A DNA stretch of 64,000 bases from Candidatus Kirkpatrickella diaphorinae. Its GTDB lineage: Bacteria; Pseudomonadota; Alphaproteobacteria; Acetobacterales; Acetobacteraceae. The position numbers were made by a program, and so were the translations under genes. Shown here piece after piece: positions 34,403 through 42,567 of this stretch (its first letter is position 1; the number at the start of each line of letters is the position of its first letter). The stretch is taken from positions 484,001 to 548,000 of the forward strand of contig NZ_CP107052.1 of the NCBI RefSeq assembly GCF_025736875.1, in the 5' to 3' direction. The notes beneath the pieces were generated by a model. It was given only the letters and a program-made list of their open reading frames with translations, made no database searches and was not told the origin of the DNA.

Positions 34403-36393
34403 TATTCGGGTGAGCCGACCGCGCTTGCATCCGTGACACGGTTTCGCCGCGGTGCATTCATGAAGTTTGGCACCGTGCTCCCGAAACCTGGCCCGTCATG
34501 ATCCGTCACCGCCTGGATGTTGTCACGTTCCTGACGGGGGGAAGGGCGTTTACCGTCGCGATGGCGTTCCCGCTGGCCCTGATGCGGGACTTCATCGCGC
34601 TTTGTCTCGGCAGGCTTCCGCTCTTTCTGACGATGATTTCGCTGACGGCTCGTGCGGGGATCCGCCTCATCACGCCAATCCACCGTTTCAACACCGTCAA
34701 TTTCGGGTTGCGGCAGCTTTTTATGAGTCAGTTCCTCAATAGCATCAAGAAGCGGCTTCTGCGTCGGGGTCGCGAGGCTGAAAGCATGACCGGTTTTACC
34801 CGCGCGGCCCGTGCGCCCGATGCGATGCACGTAATCTTCGGCATTGAAAGGCAGGTCAAAGTTAAAAACGTGCGATAATCCGCCAATATCAATGCCGCGC
34901 GCCGCGACATCGGAACAGACCAGAATTTTGATATCGCCGTTTTTAAACTGCTCCAGCGTTTTGAAGCGCGTCGCCTGATGCAGGTCGCCATGCAGGTGGC
35001 CGACGGAGAAATGATGCTTATGCAGCGATTTCTGCAGGATATCGACATCACGTTTGCGATTGCAGAAGACAATCGCATTCTGCACATTTTCCCGCTGGAG
35101 AAGCGTGCGCAAAGTGCGGCGCTTTCCGCGCTCCTCCACGATAATCAAGGCTTCCTCGATGGTCGTTGCCACGGATGAGGGGCGTGAAACCGTGATCTCC
35201 TCCGGATCGCGGAGAAATTGATCGGCGAGGCTCCGGATTTCCGGCGCCATGGTGGCGGAGAAGAAAAGCGTCTGACGATGGGCCGGTAGAAGCGATGTGA
35301 TGCGCTGGACATCGGGGATGAAGCCCATATCCAGCATGCGATCTGCCTCGTCAATCACGAGGATGCCCGCTTGATTGAGCAGCAGCCCGCCGCGATCATA
35401 CAGATCCAGCAAACGGCCGGGTGTCGCGATCAGGATATCAACACCCTGATTAAGGGCCGCGCGCTGATCCATCATGCTTTCGCCGCCAATCAAAAGCGCG
35501 TGATTAAGGTTCAGATGCTTACCGTAAAGATTAAGATTTTCCGAAACCTGAAGTGCAAGCTCCCGCGTTGGCTCCAGAATAAGGGAGCGCGGCATACGGG
35601 CCCGTGCGCGGGAACCTGTCAGGATTTCCAGCATCGGAAGGGTGAAGGAGGCGGTCTTCCCCGTGCCTGTCTGCGCCACACCAAGCACGTCTCGATGACG
35701 AATCACAAACGGGATTGCGCGCGCCTGAATGGGCGTCGGGCGTTCATAACCGATTTCTTCAATTGCCTTTAGAAGGGGGGCGGACAGGCCAAGCGTATCA
35801 AATGGGGGGAGGTCTTCTTCCTCCGGTTTCGGTGCTTCGGCCTGCGCATCATCAGGAGGGGCCGATTGACTCGCTTGAGACGTCACTTCATCCGGCTGGA
35901 CCGCCTTTTTGCCGCGCGCACGACGTGTTGTCGGTGCTTTACGGCTTTTCGCAACCGGCTCCGGTGCGGCGGCTAATGTCGTGGCGGGCGTTTCTGCAAC
36001 TATTTCAGGGGCATCAGGCGCGACAATGTCCGCGGCCTCCGGCTTTCTGCGGGTGCGACGTTTCGGTTTGTCGGTTGATGCAACTGCGGGGGTTTCCGCC
36101 GCCGTGGAAGAAGCGCGGGATTTCGCGGGCGCGCGGCGTTTCTTTGGCGCGGCGGCTTCTTTATCGGAAGCCACTTCCGTAACTGTTTCCAAGGATACCG
36201 GCTTTGGCGCAACTTTCGCACGGGTGGCACACTTGCGCGCAGGCTTGGCCGGTGCACTGTCCTCCGGTGGGGCAGCGTCACTTTCGGGCGTCATTTGGCT
36301 CTCACCCTTGACAGATCGAGACCGTGATGAAGTCGCTTTACGCGGTTTGGGCGCGGATGATTTGGTCTTGGTAGATACAGAGCTGTTTGACAA
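34402..36393 (-). CDS. DEAD-box ATP-dependent RNA helicase (RhlE-like) with long N-terminal extension
   Basis: The protein has 663 residues. Residues 1-195 are a low-complexity extension rich in Ala, Lys, Pro, Arg and Ser that looks disordered. The helicase core (about 198-560) has the Q-motif region, AQTGTGKT (240-247), PTRELA, DEAD, SAT, and HRIGRTGRAG. The C-terminus is again basic and charged. It unwinds RNA, perhaps in ribosome assembly or mRNA decay. It overlaps the downstream rRNA-type methyltransferase by one base, supporting a role in RNA maturation. RhlE usually has a basic tail at the C-terminus; a tail of this length at the N-terminus is less usual. Confidence 0.9.
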   Translation of the reverse strand: MSNSSVSTKTKSSAPKPRKATSSRSRSVKGESQMTPESDAAPPEDSAPAKPARKCATRAKVAPKPVSLETVTEVASDKEAAAPKKRRAPAKSRASSTAAETPAVASTDKPKRRTRRKPEAADIVAPDAPEIVAETPATTLAAAPEPVAKSRKAPTTRRARGKKAVQPDEVTSQASQSAPPDDAQAEAPKPEEEDLPPFDTLGLSAPLLKAIEEIGYERPTPIQARAIPFVIRHRDVLGVAQTGTGKTASFTLPMLEILTGSRARARMPRSLILEPTRELALQVSENLNLYGKHLNLNHALLIGGESMMDQRAALNQGVDILIATPGRLLDLYDRGGLLLNQAGILVIDEADRMLDMGFIPDVQRITSLLPAHRQTLFFSATMAPEIRSLADQFLRDPEEITVSRPSSVATTIEEALIIVEERGKRRTLRTLLQRENVQNAIVFCNRKRDVDILQKSLHKHHFSVGHLHGDLHQATRFKTLEQFKNGDIKILVCSDVAARGIDIGGLSHVFNFDLPFNAEDYVHRIGRTGRAGKTGHAFSLATPTQKPLLDAIEELTHKKLPQPEIDGVETVDWRDEADPRTSRQRNHRQKERKPAETKRDEVPHQGQRERHRDGKRPSPRQERDNIQAVTDHDGPGFGSTVPNFMNAPRRNRVTDASAVGSPE

Positions 36394-36554
36394 AAAAACT
36401 GCCTTCTGATGACACGGTTCAATACCGGGGTGAGGCGCAACGCTGGGTTGCGGAAGCGCGCAATGACCGGGACATATTCGCGTCCCTATATCGGATAAGT
36501 GGCTTAAGGTTCAATAATAACATGTCCAGAGCGGCGGTAAGAAATAATTTTTGT

Positions 36555-37007
36555 TCAAATCCCGCTATTTATGACGCCTGCAACAATCGCAACAACGCCC
36601 AGCGAACTCATCAATATGAGTCGGTAGTAAATCGCCCGCAATGTTTCCGGCTTTGAGCGGATCGCGCGCCGCGCGGTTCGGAAAGGTCCGAAATAACATG
36701 AAATGAACAAAATAGCCATCAGCAGCGCCGCGCCCTGCATCGCATTGATCGGCCAGGGCAGGGCGGAGAAACGCCCGATGCGCGTGACGAGAAGCCAGCC
36801 CGTCACCAATGTCACCAGCATGACAGGCCATAAAATACGGAAATAGCGCGTCAGCGCGGCGAGGATAACGTTGTGGCGTTGCACGGCGTCCAGTGCGCGG
36901 ACACTGGCCCGCGTCACGGTGACGATAAACCCGCCACCGCCGACCCATGTAATGATGCCGATAATGTGAAGGGTTAGAACAACATCCCACAAGACTGCGT
37001 TGATCAT
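36555..37007 (-). CDS. Small CopD-like integral membrane protein
   Basis: The protein has 150 residues with four predicted membrane helices: about 6-28, 50-68, 82-104 and 128-148. The N-terminal LTLHIIGIITWVGGGGFIVT resembles the histidine- and glycine-containing first helix of CopD and related haem- or copper-linked membrane proteins. The function is unknown. GGAGATGAG precedes the ATG. It is divergent from nnr, with 184 bases between, and 161 bases upstream of the helicase. Confidence 0.7.
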   Translation of the reverse strand: MINAVLWDVVLTLHIIGIITWVGGGGFIVTVTRASVRALDAVQRHNVILAALTRYFRILWPVMLVTLVTGWLLVTRIGRFSALPWPINAMQGAALLMAILFISCYFGPFRTARRAIRSKPETLRAIYYRLILMSSLGVVAIVAGVINSGI

Positions 37008-37191
37008 CTCATCTCCAGGTCAGGTTTTCGGCTTGCACGGTTATCACGATTTGGCGAAGCTGCAAGGGGCAAAGCAGGCGCGCCACGCTATTGACGTTGC
37101 CTGTAACGTGTATGCCGCCGCAATGCCGCGATTTTCCGGACTCAACGCGGGGTGACGTGGCGGCGTGTCTTTCAGGATAAGGGTAACGAGC

Positions 37192-38619
37192 GTGACATTG
37201 CCGCATCAGTTCATTCAAAGGGCCGTGCTGACACCAGCGGAATTTGCCGCGCTGGATGCGGCGGCGGCCCGGACCATCGGCATGGAAACGCTGATCGCAC
37301 GTGCAGGATGGTGCGTGGCGCGGGAAGTCAGGTCACGTTTCGCGCCGTCCCGGGTCCTCATACTTTGCGGGCCGGGCAATAATGGACGCGACGGCCAGGA
37401 GACAGCGAGAAACCTGGCGCGGGCGGGATGGGACGTTGATGTGGCATTTTACCCCGACACACCGCAGTCACCGCCGGAATGGCTTGCGCGGGCGGGGGTT
37501 ACAATGGTGCCCTTCACCGTTGAGGAGGCATCGCGCGCAGATCTCGTGATTGATGCTGTTTTCGGCGCGGGGCTGAACCGTCCAGCGGATGCCGCTGTGA
37601 TATCGGTGCTGCGCGCGGCGCGACGACGTGTCGCCATTGATGTGCCCTCCGGCGTGGACGGTGCGACAGGCCATTTGCCGGATGATGCACCTGAGTATGA
37701 TCTGTCCGTAACCTTTGTGCGGCTGAAACCGGCGCATCTCCTCGCACCAGCAAGATTTATGATGGGTGAGATTCTCTGCTGCGATATCGGCATGGATGAC
37801 GCGCTTGTCGCACAATATGCCGGTCAGATGTTTCATAATGGACCGGAGCTTTGGGACGTGCCGACCATGTCGCTGACGGGTCACAAATATGATCGCGGCA
37901 TTGTCAGTATTATTGGCGGTGCCGTCATGCCCGGGGCCACGCGCCTGGCGGTGGATGGGGCGCGCCGCAGTGGTGCGGGCCTTGTCCGTATCGCGGCCGG
38001 GCCTTCAGCACCCCTCTATCATGTCGTTGCGCCAGCAGATGTGATCGTCGATGCAGCACCTCTCGAAACATTGCTGGATGACGCACGTCGGAAATGCTGG
38101 ATCTGCGGCCCCGGCCTGACGGAGGATGAGGTCGGCGCGAGCTTCGATATTCTGGTGGGTGCTGGGCGTCAGATTGTTGCAGATGCGGGCGCGCTCGCCT
38201 GGGCCGGGTCCGCGCCCGAAAAGTTAAGGGGCGCAACCATCATCACGCCGCATATGGGTGAATTTGCGCGGCTCTTCGGTGGAAAGCCCCGTGATTTGAT
38301 CGCGGCGGCACGGCGGGTGGCCGTGAGCACCGGCGCGGTCGTCATTCTGAAAGGCGCGTCAACGGTTATTGCCGCGCCGGATGGGCGCATTGCCATCAAC
38401 ACCCACGCTTCCCCCAAACTGGCGACGGCAGGTTCCGGCGATACATTGAGCGGCGTCATCGCGACCCTTCTCGCATGTGGGATGGCGCCGTGGGAGGCGG
38501 GTTGCGCCGCTGTCTGGATACATGGGGAGGCCGGGTGTCGCGCAGGTCCGTGGCCCCCGGCGGTGGAATTGGCCCAGCATCTCGGCGCCGCGCGGGAAAG
38601 CGCAGAACGCCGCTTGTGA
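37192..38619 (+). CDS. nnr: Bifunctional NAD(P)H-hydrate epimerase/dehydratase
   Basis: From the GTG at 37192 the protein has 475 residues. The N-terminal YjeF domain (about 1-210) epimerises damaged NAD(P)HX and includes LCGPGNNGRDGQETARNLAR. The C-terminal ribokinase-like domain (about 225-470) dehydrates S-NAD(P)HX and includes ITPHMGEFARLFG, VVILKGASTVIAAPDG and LATAGSGDTLSGVIATLLA with the catalytic aspartate. Both domains look intact. AAGGGTAACGAGC precedes this GTG; another GTG at 37165 has no ribosome-binding site. Confidence 0.94.
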   Translation: MTLPHQFIQRAVLTPAEFAALDAAAARTIGMETLIARAGWCVAREVRSRFAPSRVLILCGPGNNGRDGQETARNLARAGWDVDVAFYPDTPQSPPEWLARAGVTMVPFTVEEASRADLVIDAVFGAGLNRPADAAVISVLRAARRRVAIDVPSGVDGATGHLPDDAPEYDLSVTFVRLKPAHLLAPARFMMGEILCCDIGMDDALVAQYAGQMFHNGPELWDVPTMSLTGHKYDRGIVSIIGGAVMPGATRLAVDGARRSGAGLVRIAAGPSAPLYHVVAPADVIVDAAPLETLLDDARRKCWICGPGLTEDEVGASFDILVGAGRQIVADAGALAWAGSAPEKLRGATIITPHMGEFARLFGGKPRDLIAAARRVAVSTGAVVILKGASTVIAAPDGRIAINTHASPKLATAGSGDTLSGVIATLLACGMAPWEAGCAAVWIHGEAGCRAGPWPPAVELAQHLGAARESAERRL

Positions 38620-38683
38620 AAAACGCCGGATTGCTGTAAGCCGCGCGGCAAAGCCTTAGAGCGATCTCAAGGCCTGACTTTAT

Positions 38684-38768
38684 GCGGGCGTGGTGGAATT
38701 GGTAGACACGCCAGACTTAGGATCTGGTGGCGTAAGTCGTGGGGGTTCAAGTCCCTCCGCCCGTACCA
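38684..38768 (+). tRNA. tRNA-Leu (UAG)
   Basis: An 85-base class II tRNA. The acceptor GCGGGCG pairs with CGCCCGT (terminal G-T wobble), the anticodon stem CCAGA/TCTGG holds a loop with anticodon TAG, and a long variable arm (GGCGTAAGTCGT) follows. The 3' CCA is encoded. The trigger factor gene begins 83 bases later. Confidence 0.95.
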
Positions 38769-38851
38769 ACTTAATTTGTGCTGTCGACGCAAAGAGGTCC
38801 ATGCCTGGCACGATCGTCGATAGCAGCTTCGTCGAGAGGATCGCCTGGAAG

Positions 38852-40183
38852 ATGCAGGTTACGCAAACGCAATCCGAAGGTCTCAAGCGTGAATTTAAAG
38901 TCACGGTGCCCGCATCCGACCTGCAGGAACGCCGCGCCGCCCGGTTGCAGGAGCTTGCGCGCACGGTCAATATCCCCGGCTTTCGCCCCGGCAAAGTGCC
39001 GGCATCAGTCGTAAAACAGCGTTTCGGCCAGTCGGTCGAAGGGGAAGTCCTCGATAAGACGATCAATGAATGCGTGTCGGAGCTGATGAAGACGCATGAT
39101 CTGCGTCCGGCATCTCAGCCCAAAGTGGATGTCGGCCAGCTTGACGATGCAAGTGACCTTGAATTCACTTTGAACCTTGAAGTCCTGCCGGCAATCACGA
39201 TCCCGGAAACATCGGATATCACCTTGACGCGCCTGACTGCGAAACCGGCTCAGGATGGTATCGACAAGGCGTTGGAAGAGCTTGCCAAACGGAATCGCAG
39301 CTTTGAGGATATTGAGGAAGCCCGCCCCGCCAAGGAAGGTGACGTGCTGAACGTCAACTTCGTCGGAAAGATCGACGGCACCCCCTTTGATGGCGGCACG
39401 GCCAATGACGTCAATGTCGAAATTGGTGGCGCAGGCTTCATCCCCGGCTTCGCTGAGCAGATTGAAGGCATGTCGGCCGGTGAAGAAAAAACCATTAATG
39501 TGACCTTCCCGGCTGATTACCAGGCGAAAGAGCTTGCCGGGAAAGAGGCGCAGTTTGAAATCAAAGCCAACAGCCTTAAAAAGCCGGTCGACCCCGCGAT
39601 TGACGATGAACTCGCCAAGAAAATGGGTTTTGAGTCACTGGAGAAATTGCGCGAACTGATTTCCAACCAGGCTGAAAATGAATATTCGCAATTGACGCGT
39701 CTGCGCATCAAGCGGGAATTGCTCGATAAACTCGCCGAGAAAACAGATTTCGAAGCGCCGGAATCGATGATTGAAGCCGAGTTTGGGCAGATCTGGCAGC
39801 GTATTGAGCAGGACCGGCAGAATGGTTCACTCGATGAGGAGGATGCCAGCAAGTCGGAAGATGATCTCAGAACGGACTACCGCAAGATTGCCGAGCGCCG
39901 TGTAAAACTCGGACTGCTTCTGGCGGAGATCGGTCGTGAAAAAGAGATTTCCGTCTCACGTGAAGAGCTGATGGGCGCTGTGCAGCAGGAGGCCATGCGC
40001 TATCCCGGGCAGGAGCAGGCTGTTTTTGAATTTTTCGGGAAAAACCCGCAAGCTGTTGAAGGTCTGCGCGGGCCGATTCTGGAGAATAAGGTCGTCGATT
40101 ACCTCATCGAGCTTGCGCAGGTGACGGATAAGGAAGTGACGCCGGAGGAACTGGCTGACATGCCGGGCGCCAGCCTCTCATAA
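38852..40183 (+). CDS. tig: Trigger factor
   Basis: The protein has 443 residues and is a ribosome-bound chaperone and peptidyl-prolyl isomerase. The N-terminal ribosome-binding domain carries PGFRPGKVPASVVKQRFG, the conserved signature. The FKBP-type PPIase domain follows (KEGDVLNVNFVGKIDGTPFD, then IPGFAEQIEGMSAGEEKTI), then the C-terminal arms. ATG 38852 was chosen because the family begins MQVTQTQSEGLKREF; frames starting earlier run through the tRNA. It heads the tig, clpP, clpX, lon block conserved in proteobacteria. Confidence 0.97.
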   Translation: MQVTQTQSEGLKREFKVTVPASDLQERRAARLQELARTVNIPGFRPGKVPASVVKQRFGQSVEGEVLDKTINECVSELMKTHDLRPASQPKVDVGQLDDASDLEFTLNLEVLPAITIPETSDITLTRLTAKPAQDGIDKALEELAKRNRSFEDIEEARPAKEGDVLNVNFVGKIDGTPFDGGTANDVNVEIGGAGFIPGFAEQIEGMSAGEEKTINVTFPADYQAKELAGKEAQFEIKANSLKKPVDPAIDDELAKKMGFESLEKLRELISNQAENEYSQLTRLRIKRELLDKLAEKTDFEAPESMIEAEFGQIWQRIEQDRQNGSLDEEDASKSEDDLRTDYRKIAERRVKLGLLLAEIGREKEISVSREELMGAVQQEAMRYPGQEQAVFEFFGKNPQAVEGLRGPILENKVVDYLIELAQVTDKEVTPEELADMPGASLS

Positions 40184-40208
40184 GATCATCACAGAAAATC
40201 CTGGAATC

Positions 40209-40250
40209 GGGGTCGGGCTTCCTGAGCGGGTCCGGCCCTGTTTCATTTTT
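40209..40250 (+). terminator. Intrinsic terminator after tig
   Basis: GGGTCGGGC (40210-40218) pairs with GTCCGGCCC (40230-40238) in a 9-bp stem containing two G-T wobbles, with an 11-base loop, followed by TGTTTCATTTTT. Confidence 0.7.
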
Positions 40251-40318
40251 CTGAGTCAGTGACATTTCACAACAATCCGTTATCATGCGGTTTCAGTTGT
40301 TTTTAGCGAGGGGTGACT

Positions 40319-40957
40319 ATGTCCATCGAGGATCGCAATCCGTTCGAGATATCCAATAATGCGCTGGTCCCGATGGTCGTGGAACAGACCTCTCGCGGTG
40401 AGCGCGCGTTCGATATCTATTCCCGCCTTTTGCAGGAGCGCATCATTTTCCTGACCGGGCCGGTTTATGATCAGGTAGCCTCCCTCATCTCCGCACAATT
40501 GCTTTATCTGGAGAGCGTGAATCCCTCCAAGGAGATTTCGTTCTATATCAACAGCCCGGGGGGCGTCGTCTCCGCAGGTTTGGCGATATATGACACGATG
40601 CGTTACATCCGGTGCCCCGTCAGCACAGTATGTGTTGGTCAGGCGGCTTCCATGGGCTCCCTTCTGTTGGCGGCGGGAGAAAAGGGGCGACGCTTCTGCC
40701 TGCCCAATGCACGTGTCATGGTGCACCAACCTTCCGGCGGGGCGCAGGGCGTGGCAGCGGATATTGAGATCCAGGCGAAAGAGATCCTCATCATTCGCGA
40801 CCGGTTAAACGAAATTTACCGAACACATACCGGTCGTTCTCTCAAGGAGATTGAGGGCGCGCTTGACCGTGATAATTACCTGTCCGCAGAGCAGGCCTTG
40901 AAATTCGGCCTTATTGATGAGGTCGTCGCGCATCGGACGAAAGAGCCGGTAAAATAA
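40319..40957 (+). CDS. clpP: ATP-dependent Clp protease proteolytic subunit
   Basis: The protein has 212 residues and is the serine protease core of ClpXP and ClpAP. The nucleophile serine (about 111) is in [10 protein letters not shown] and the histidine (about 136) in [11 protein letters not shown]; the catalytic aspartate lies in the [13 protein letters not shown] region. GAGGGG precedes the ATG at 40319; a GTG two codons earlier is an alternative. The gene is followed by clpX with its own likely promoter. In related Alphaproteobacteria ClpXP controls the cell cycle. Confidence 0.97.
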   Translation: MSIEDRNPFEISNNALVPMVVEQTSRGERAFDIYSRLLQERIIFLTGPVYDQVASLISAQLLYLESVNPSKEISFYINSPGGVVSAGLAIYDTMRYIRCPVSTVCVGQAASMGSLLLAAGEKGRRFCLPNARVMVHQPSGGAQGVAADIEIQAKEILIIRDRLNEIYRTHTGRSLKEIEGALDRDNYLSAEQALKFGLIDEVVAHRTKEPVK

Positions 40958-40964
40958 TTCTCTA

Positions 40965-40994
40965 TTGATTGCATGACGGGTAAACCGCCATAAT
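40965..40994 (+). promoter_or_regulatory. Sigma-70 promoter candidate for clpX
   Basis: TTGATT (40965-40970) and CATAAT (40989-40994) are separated by 18 bases, a good match. It lies 147 bases before the clpX ATG, leaving a leader of about 140 bases that contains GC-rich inverted segments around 41010-41080. Confidence 0.5.
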
Positions 40995-41140
40995 GTTATT
41001 TCCTTATCGGCGCTTCGCGCGGTTTCTGGAGGTTGAAGCTGCATGACGCGCAGTTGCGTGGCGCGTCGACGCGGCAATTTGGTTTGTGTTTCTTCAGAAA
41101 TGTCGATGTGCAAAAGACGTCTGGGGAAAAAGGAGTGCCT

Positions 41141-42409
41141 ATGAACATCAAGTCCGGCGATTCGAAAAATACGTTGTATTGTTCGTTCTGCGGCAAATCT
41201 CAGCATGAAGTGCGTAAGTTGATTGCCGGGCCAACCGTGTTCATCTGTGACGAATGCGTCGAACTCTGCATGGATATCATCCGGGAGGAACATAAATCCC
41301 ACCTCGTGAAATCGCGGGACGGGGTGCCCACCCCCCGTGAGATCTGCAAAGTCCTCGATGATTACGTGATCGGGCAGGTCCACGCCAAAAAAGCGCTCTC
41401 CGTCGCGGTGCATAATCATTATAAGCGCCTGGCGCATGCGCAGAAGAATAATGATGTCGAGATTTCGAAATCGAACATCATGTTGATCGGGCCGACAGGC
41501 TCGGGCAAGACGCTTCTGGCGCAGACACTCGCACGCATCCTCGACGTGCCCTTCACCATGGCGGATGCCACGACATTGACCGAAGCCGGTTATGTCGGGG
41601 AGGACGTTGAAAACATCATCCTCAAGCTTCTCCAGGCATCTGATTATAACGTTGAGCGCGCCCAGCGCGGCATCGTTTATATTGATGAGATCGACAAGAT
41701 TTCCCGTAAATCGGATAATCCGTCGATCACGCGGGATGTGAGTGGTGAGGGCGTCCAGCAAGCCCTGCTGAAATTAATGGAAGGTACGGTTGCGTCCGTG
41801 CCGCCGCAGGGCGGGCGGAAACATCCGCAGCAGGAATTCCTGCAGGTCGACACCACCAACATGCTGTTTATCTGTGGCGGCGCCTTTGCGGGTTTGGATA
41901 AAATTATCGCTGCGCGTGGCAAGGGCTCTGCCATGGGGTTCGGCGCGGAAGTGCGCGGCGAAGATGAGCGTCGTCTGGGTGCCGTCCTGCAGAGTGTTGA
42001 ACCGGAAGATCTCCTTAAATTCGGCCTGATACCGGAATTTATCGGGCGTATCCCCGTGATCGCCACATTGGAGGACCTTGACCGCGACGCACTCGTCTCC
42101 ATCCTGTCGACGCCTAAAAATGCGTTGGTCAAGCAATATCAGCGCCTCTTCCAGATGGAAGGTGTTTCACTGACCTTCACCGAGGATGCACTGGGCCAGA
42201 TTGCGCGGCGGGCGATGGACCGTAAAACGGGCGCGCGCGGTCTGCGTTCGATCGTGGAGAATATTCTTCTCGACACGATGTTTGACCTTCCCGGCCTTGA
42301 GAGTGTCGAGGAAGTGGTCGTGAATAAGGATGTCGCTGACGGCAAGGCCAAGCCTGTTTATGTTTACGGCAAAGGTGGCGCTGCCGAGGCGAAGGAGCAA
42401 TCAGCCTGA
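41141..42409 (+). CDS. clpX: ATP-dependent Clp protease ATP-binding subunit ClpX
   Basis: The protein has 422 residues. The N-terminal zinc-binding domain has C14, C17, C36 and C39. The AAA+ core has Walker A GPTGSGKT, Walker [10 protein letters not shown], the GYVGEDVE pore-region motif, sensor residues and the IGF-type loop region ([10 protein letters not shown]) that docks ClpP. ClpX unfolds tagged proteins for ClpP. AAGGAGTG precedes the ATG at 41141; an open frame upstream to 41033 is not conserved. A hairpin lies just after the stop. Confidence 0.97.
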   Translation: MNIKSGDSKNTLYCSFCGKSQHEVRKLIAGPTVFICDECVELCMDIIREEHKSHLVKSRDGVPTPREICKVLDDYVIGQVHAKKALSVAVHNHYKRLAHAQKNNDVEISKSNIMLIGPTGSGKTLLAQTLARILDVPFTMADATTLTEAGYVGEDVENIILKLLQASDYNVERAQRGIVYIDEIDKISRKSDNPSITRDVSGEGVQQALLKLMEGTVASVPPQGGRKHPQQEFLQVDTTNMLFICGGAFAGLDKIIAARGKGSAMGFGAEVRGEDERRLGAVLQSVEPEDLLKFGLIPEFIGRIPVIATLEDLDRDALVSILSTPKNALVKQYQRLFQMEGVSLTFTEDALGQIARRAMDRKTGARGLRSIVENILLDTMFDLPGLESVEEVVVNKDVADGKAKPVYVYGKGGAAEAKEQSA

Positions 42410-42433
42410 AGCGGTGCCGCGCGTCGGCACTGT

Positions 42434-42464
42434 CTTGAAAAAGGCGCGGATTGTGCACATTTAT
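42434..42464 (+). promoter_or_regulatory. Possible heat-shock (sigma-32) promoter for lon
   Basis: CTTGAAA (42434-42440) matches the sigma-32 -35 element. Fifteen bases later comes CACATTTAT (42456-42464), a loose match to the -10. Position 104 bases before the lon GTG suits heat-shock control of lon, which is usual in proteobacteria. Confidence 0.3.
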
Positions 42465-42567
42465 GGTGCGATAAGTGACCTGCCCGAAAGCAGGGGGGAA
42501 ACGGCCCGGAATCTGTGCCGATATCACGGGCAGACATGGTGCGATCGTCCATCAGGAGATCAATTTT

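Noticed and set aside
38690-38851. In-frame upstream extension of trigger factor through tRNA-Leu
   Set aside because: The first 50 codons translate the tRNA itself; the conserved protein begins at the ATG at 38852.
40805-41761. 318-codon open frame antisense to clpP and clpX
   Set aside because: It spans two recognised genes and the intergenic promoter region on the opposite strand, with no family resemblance.
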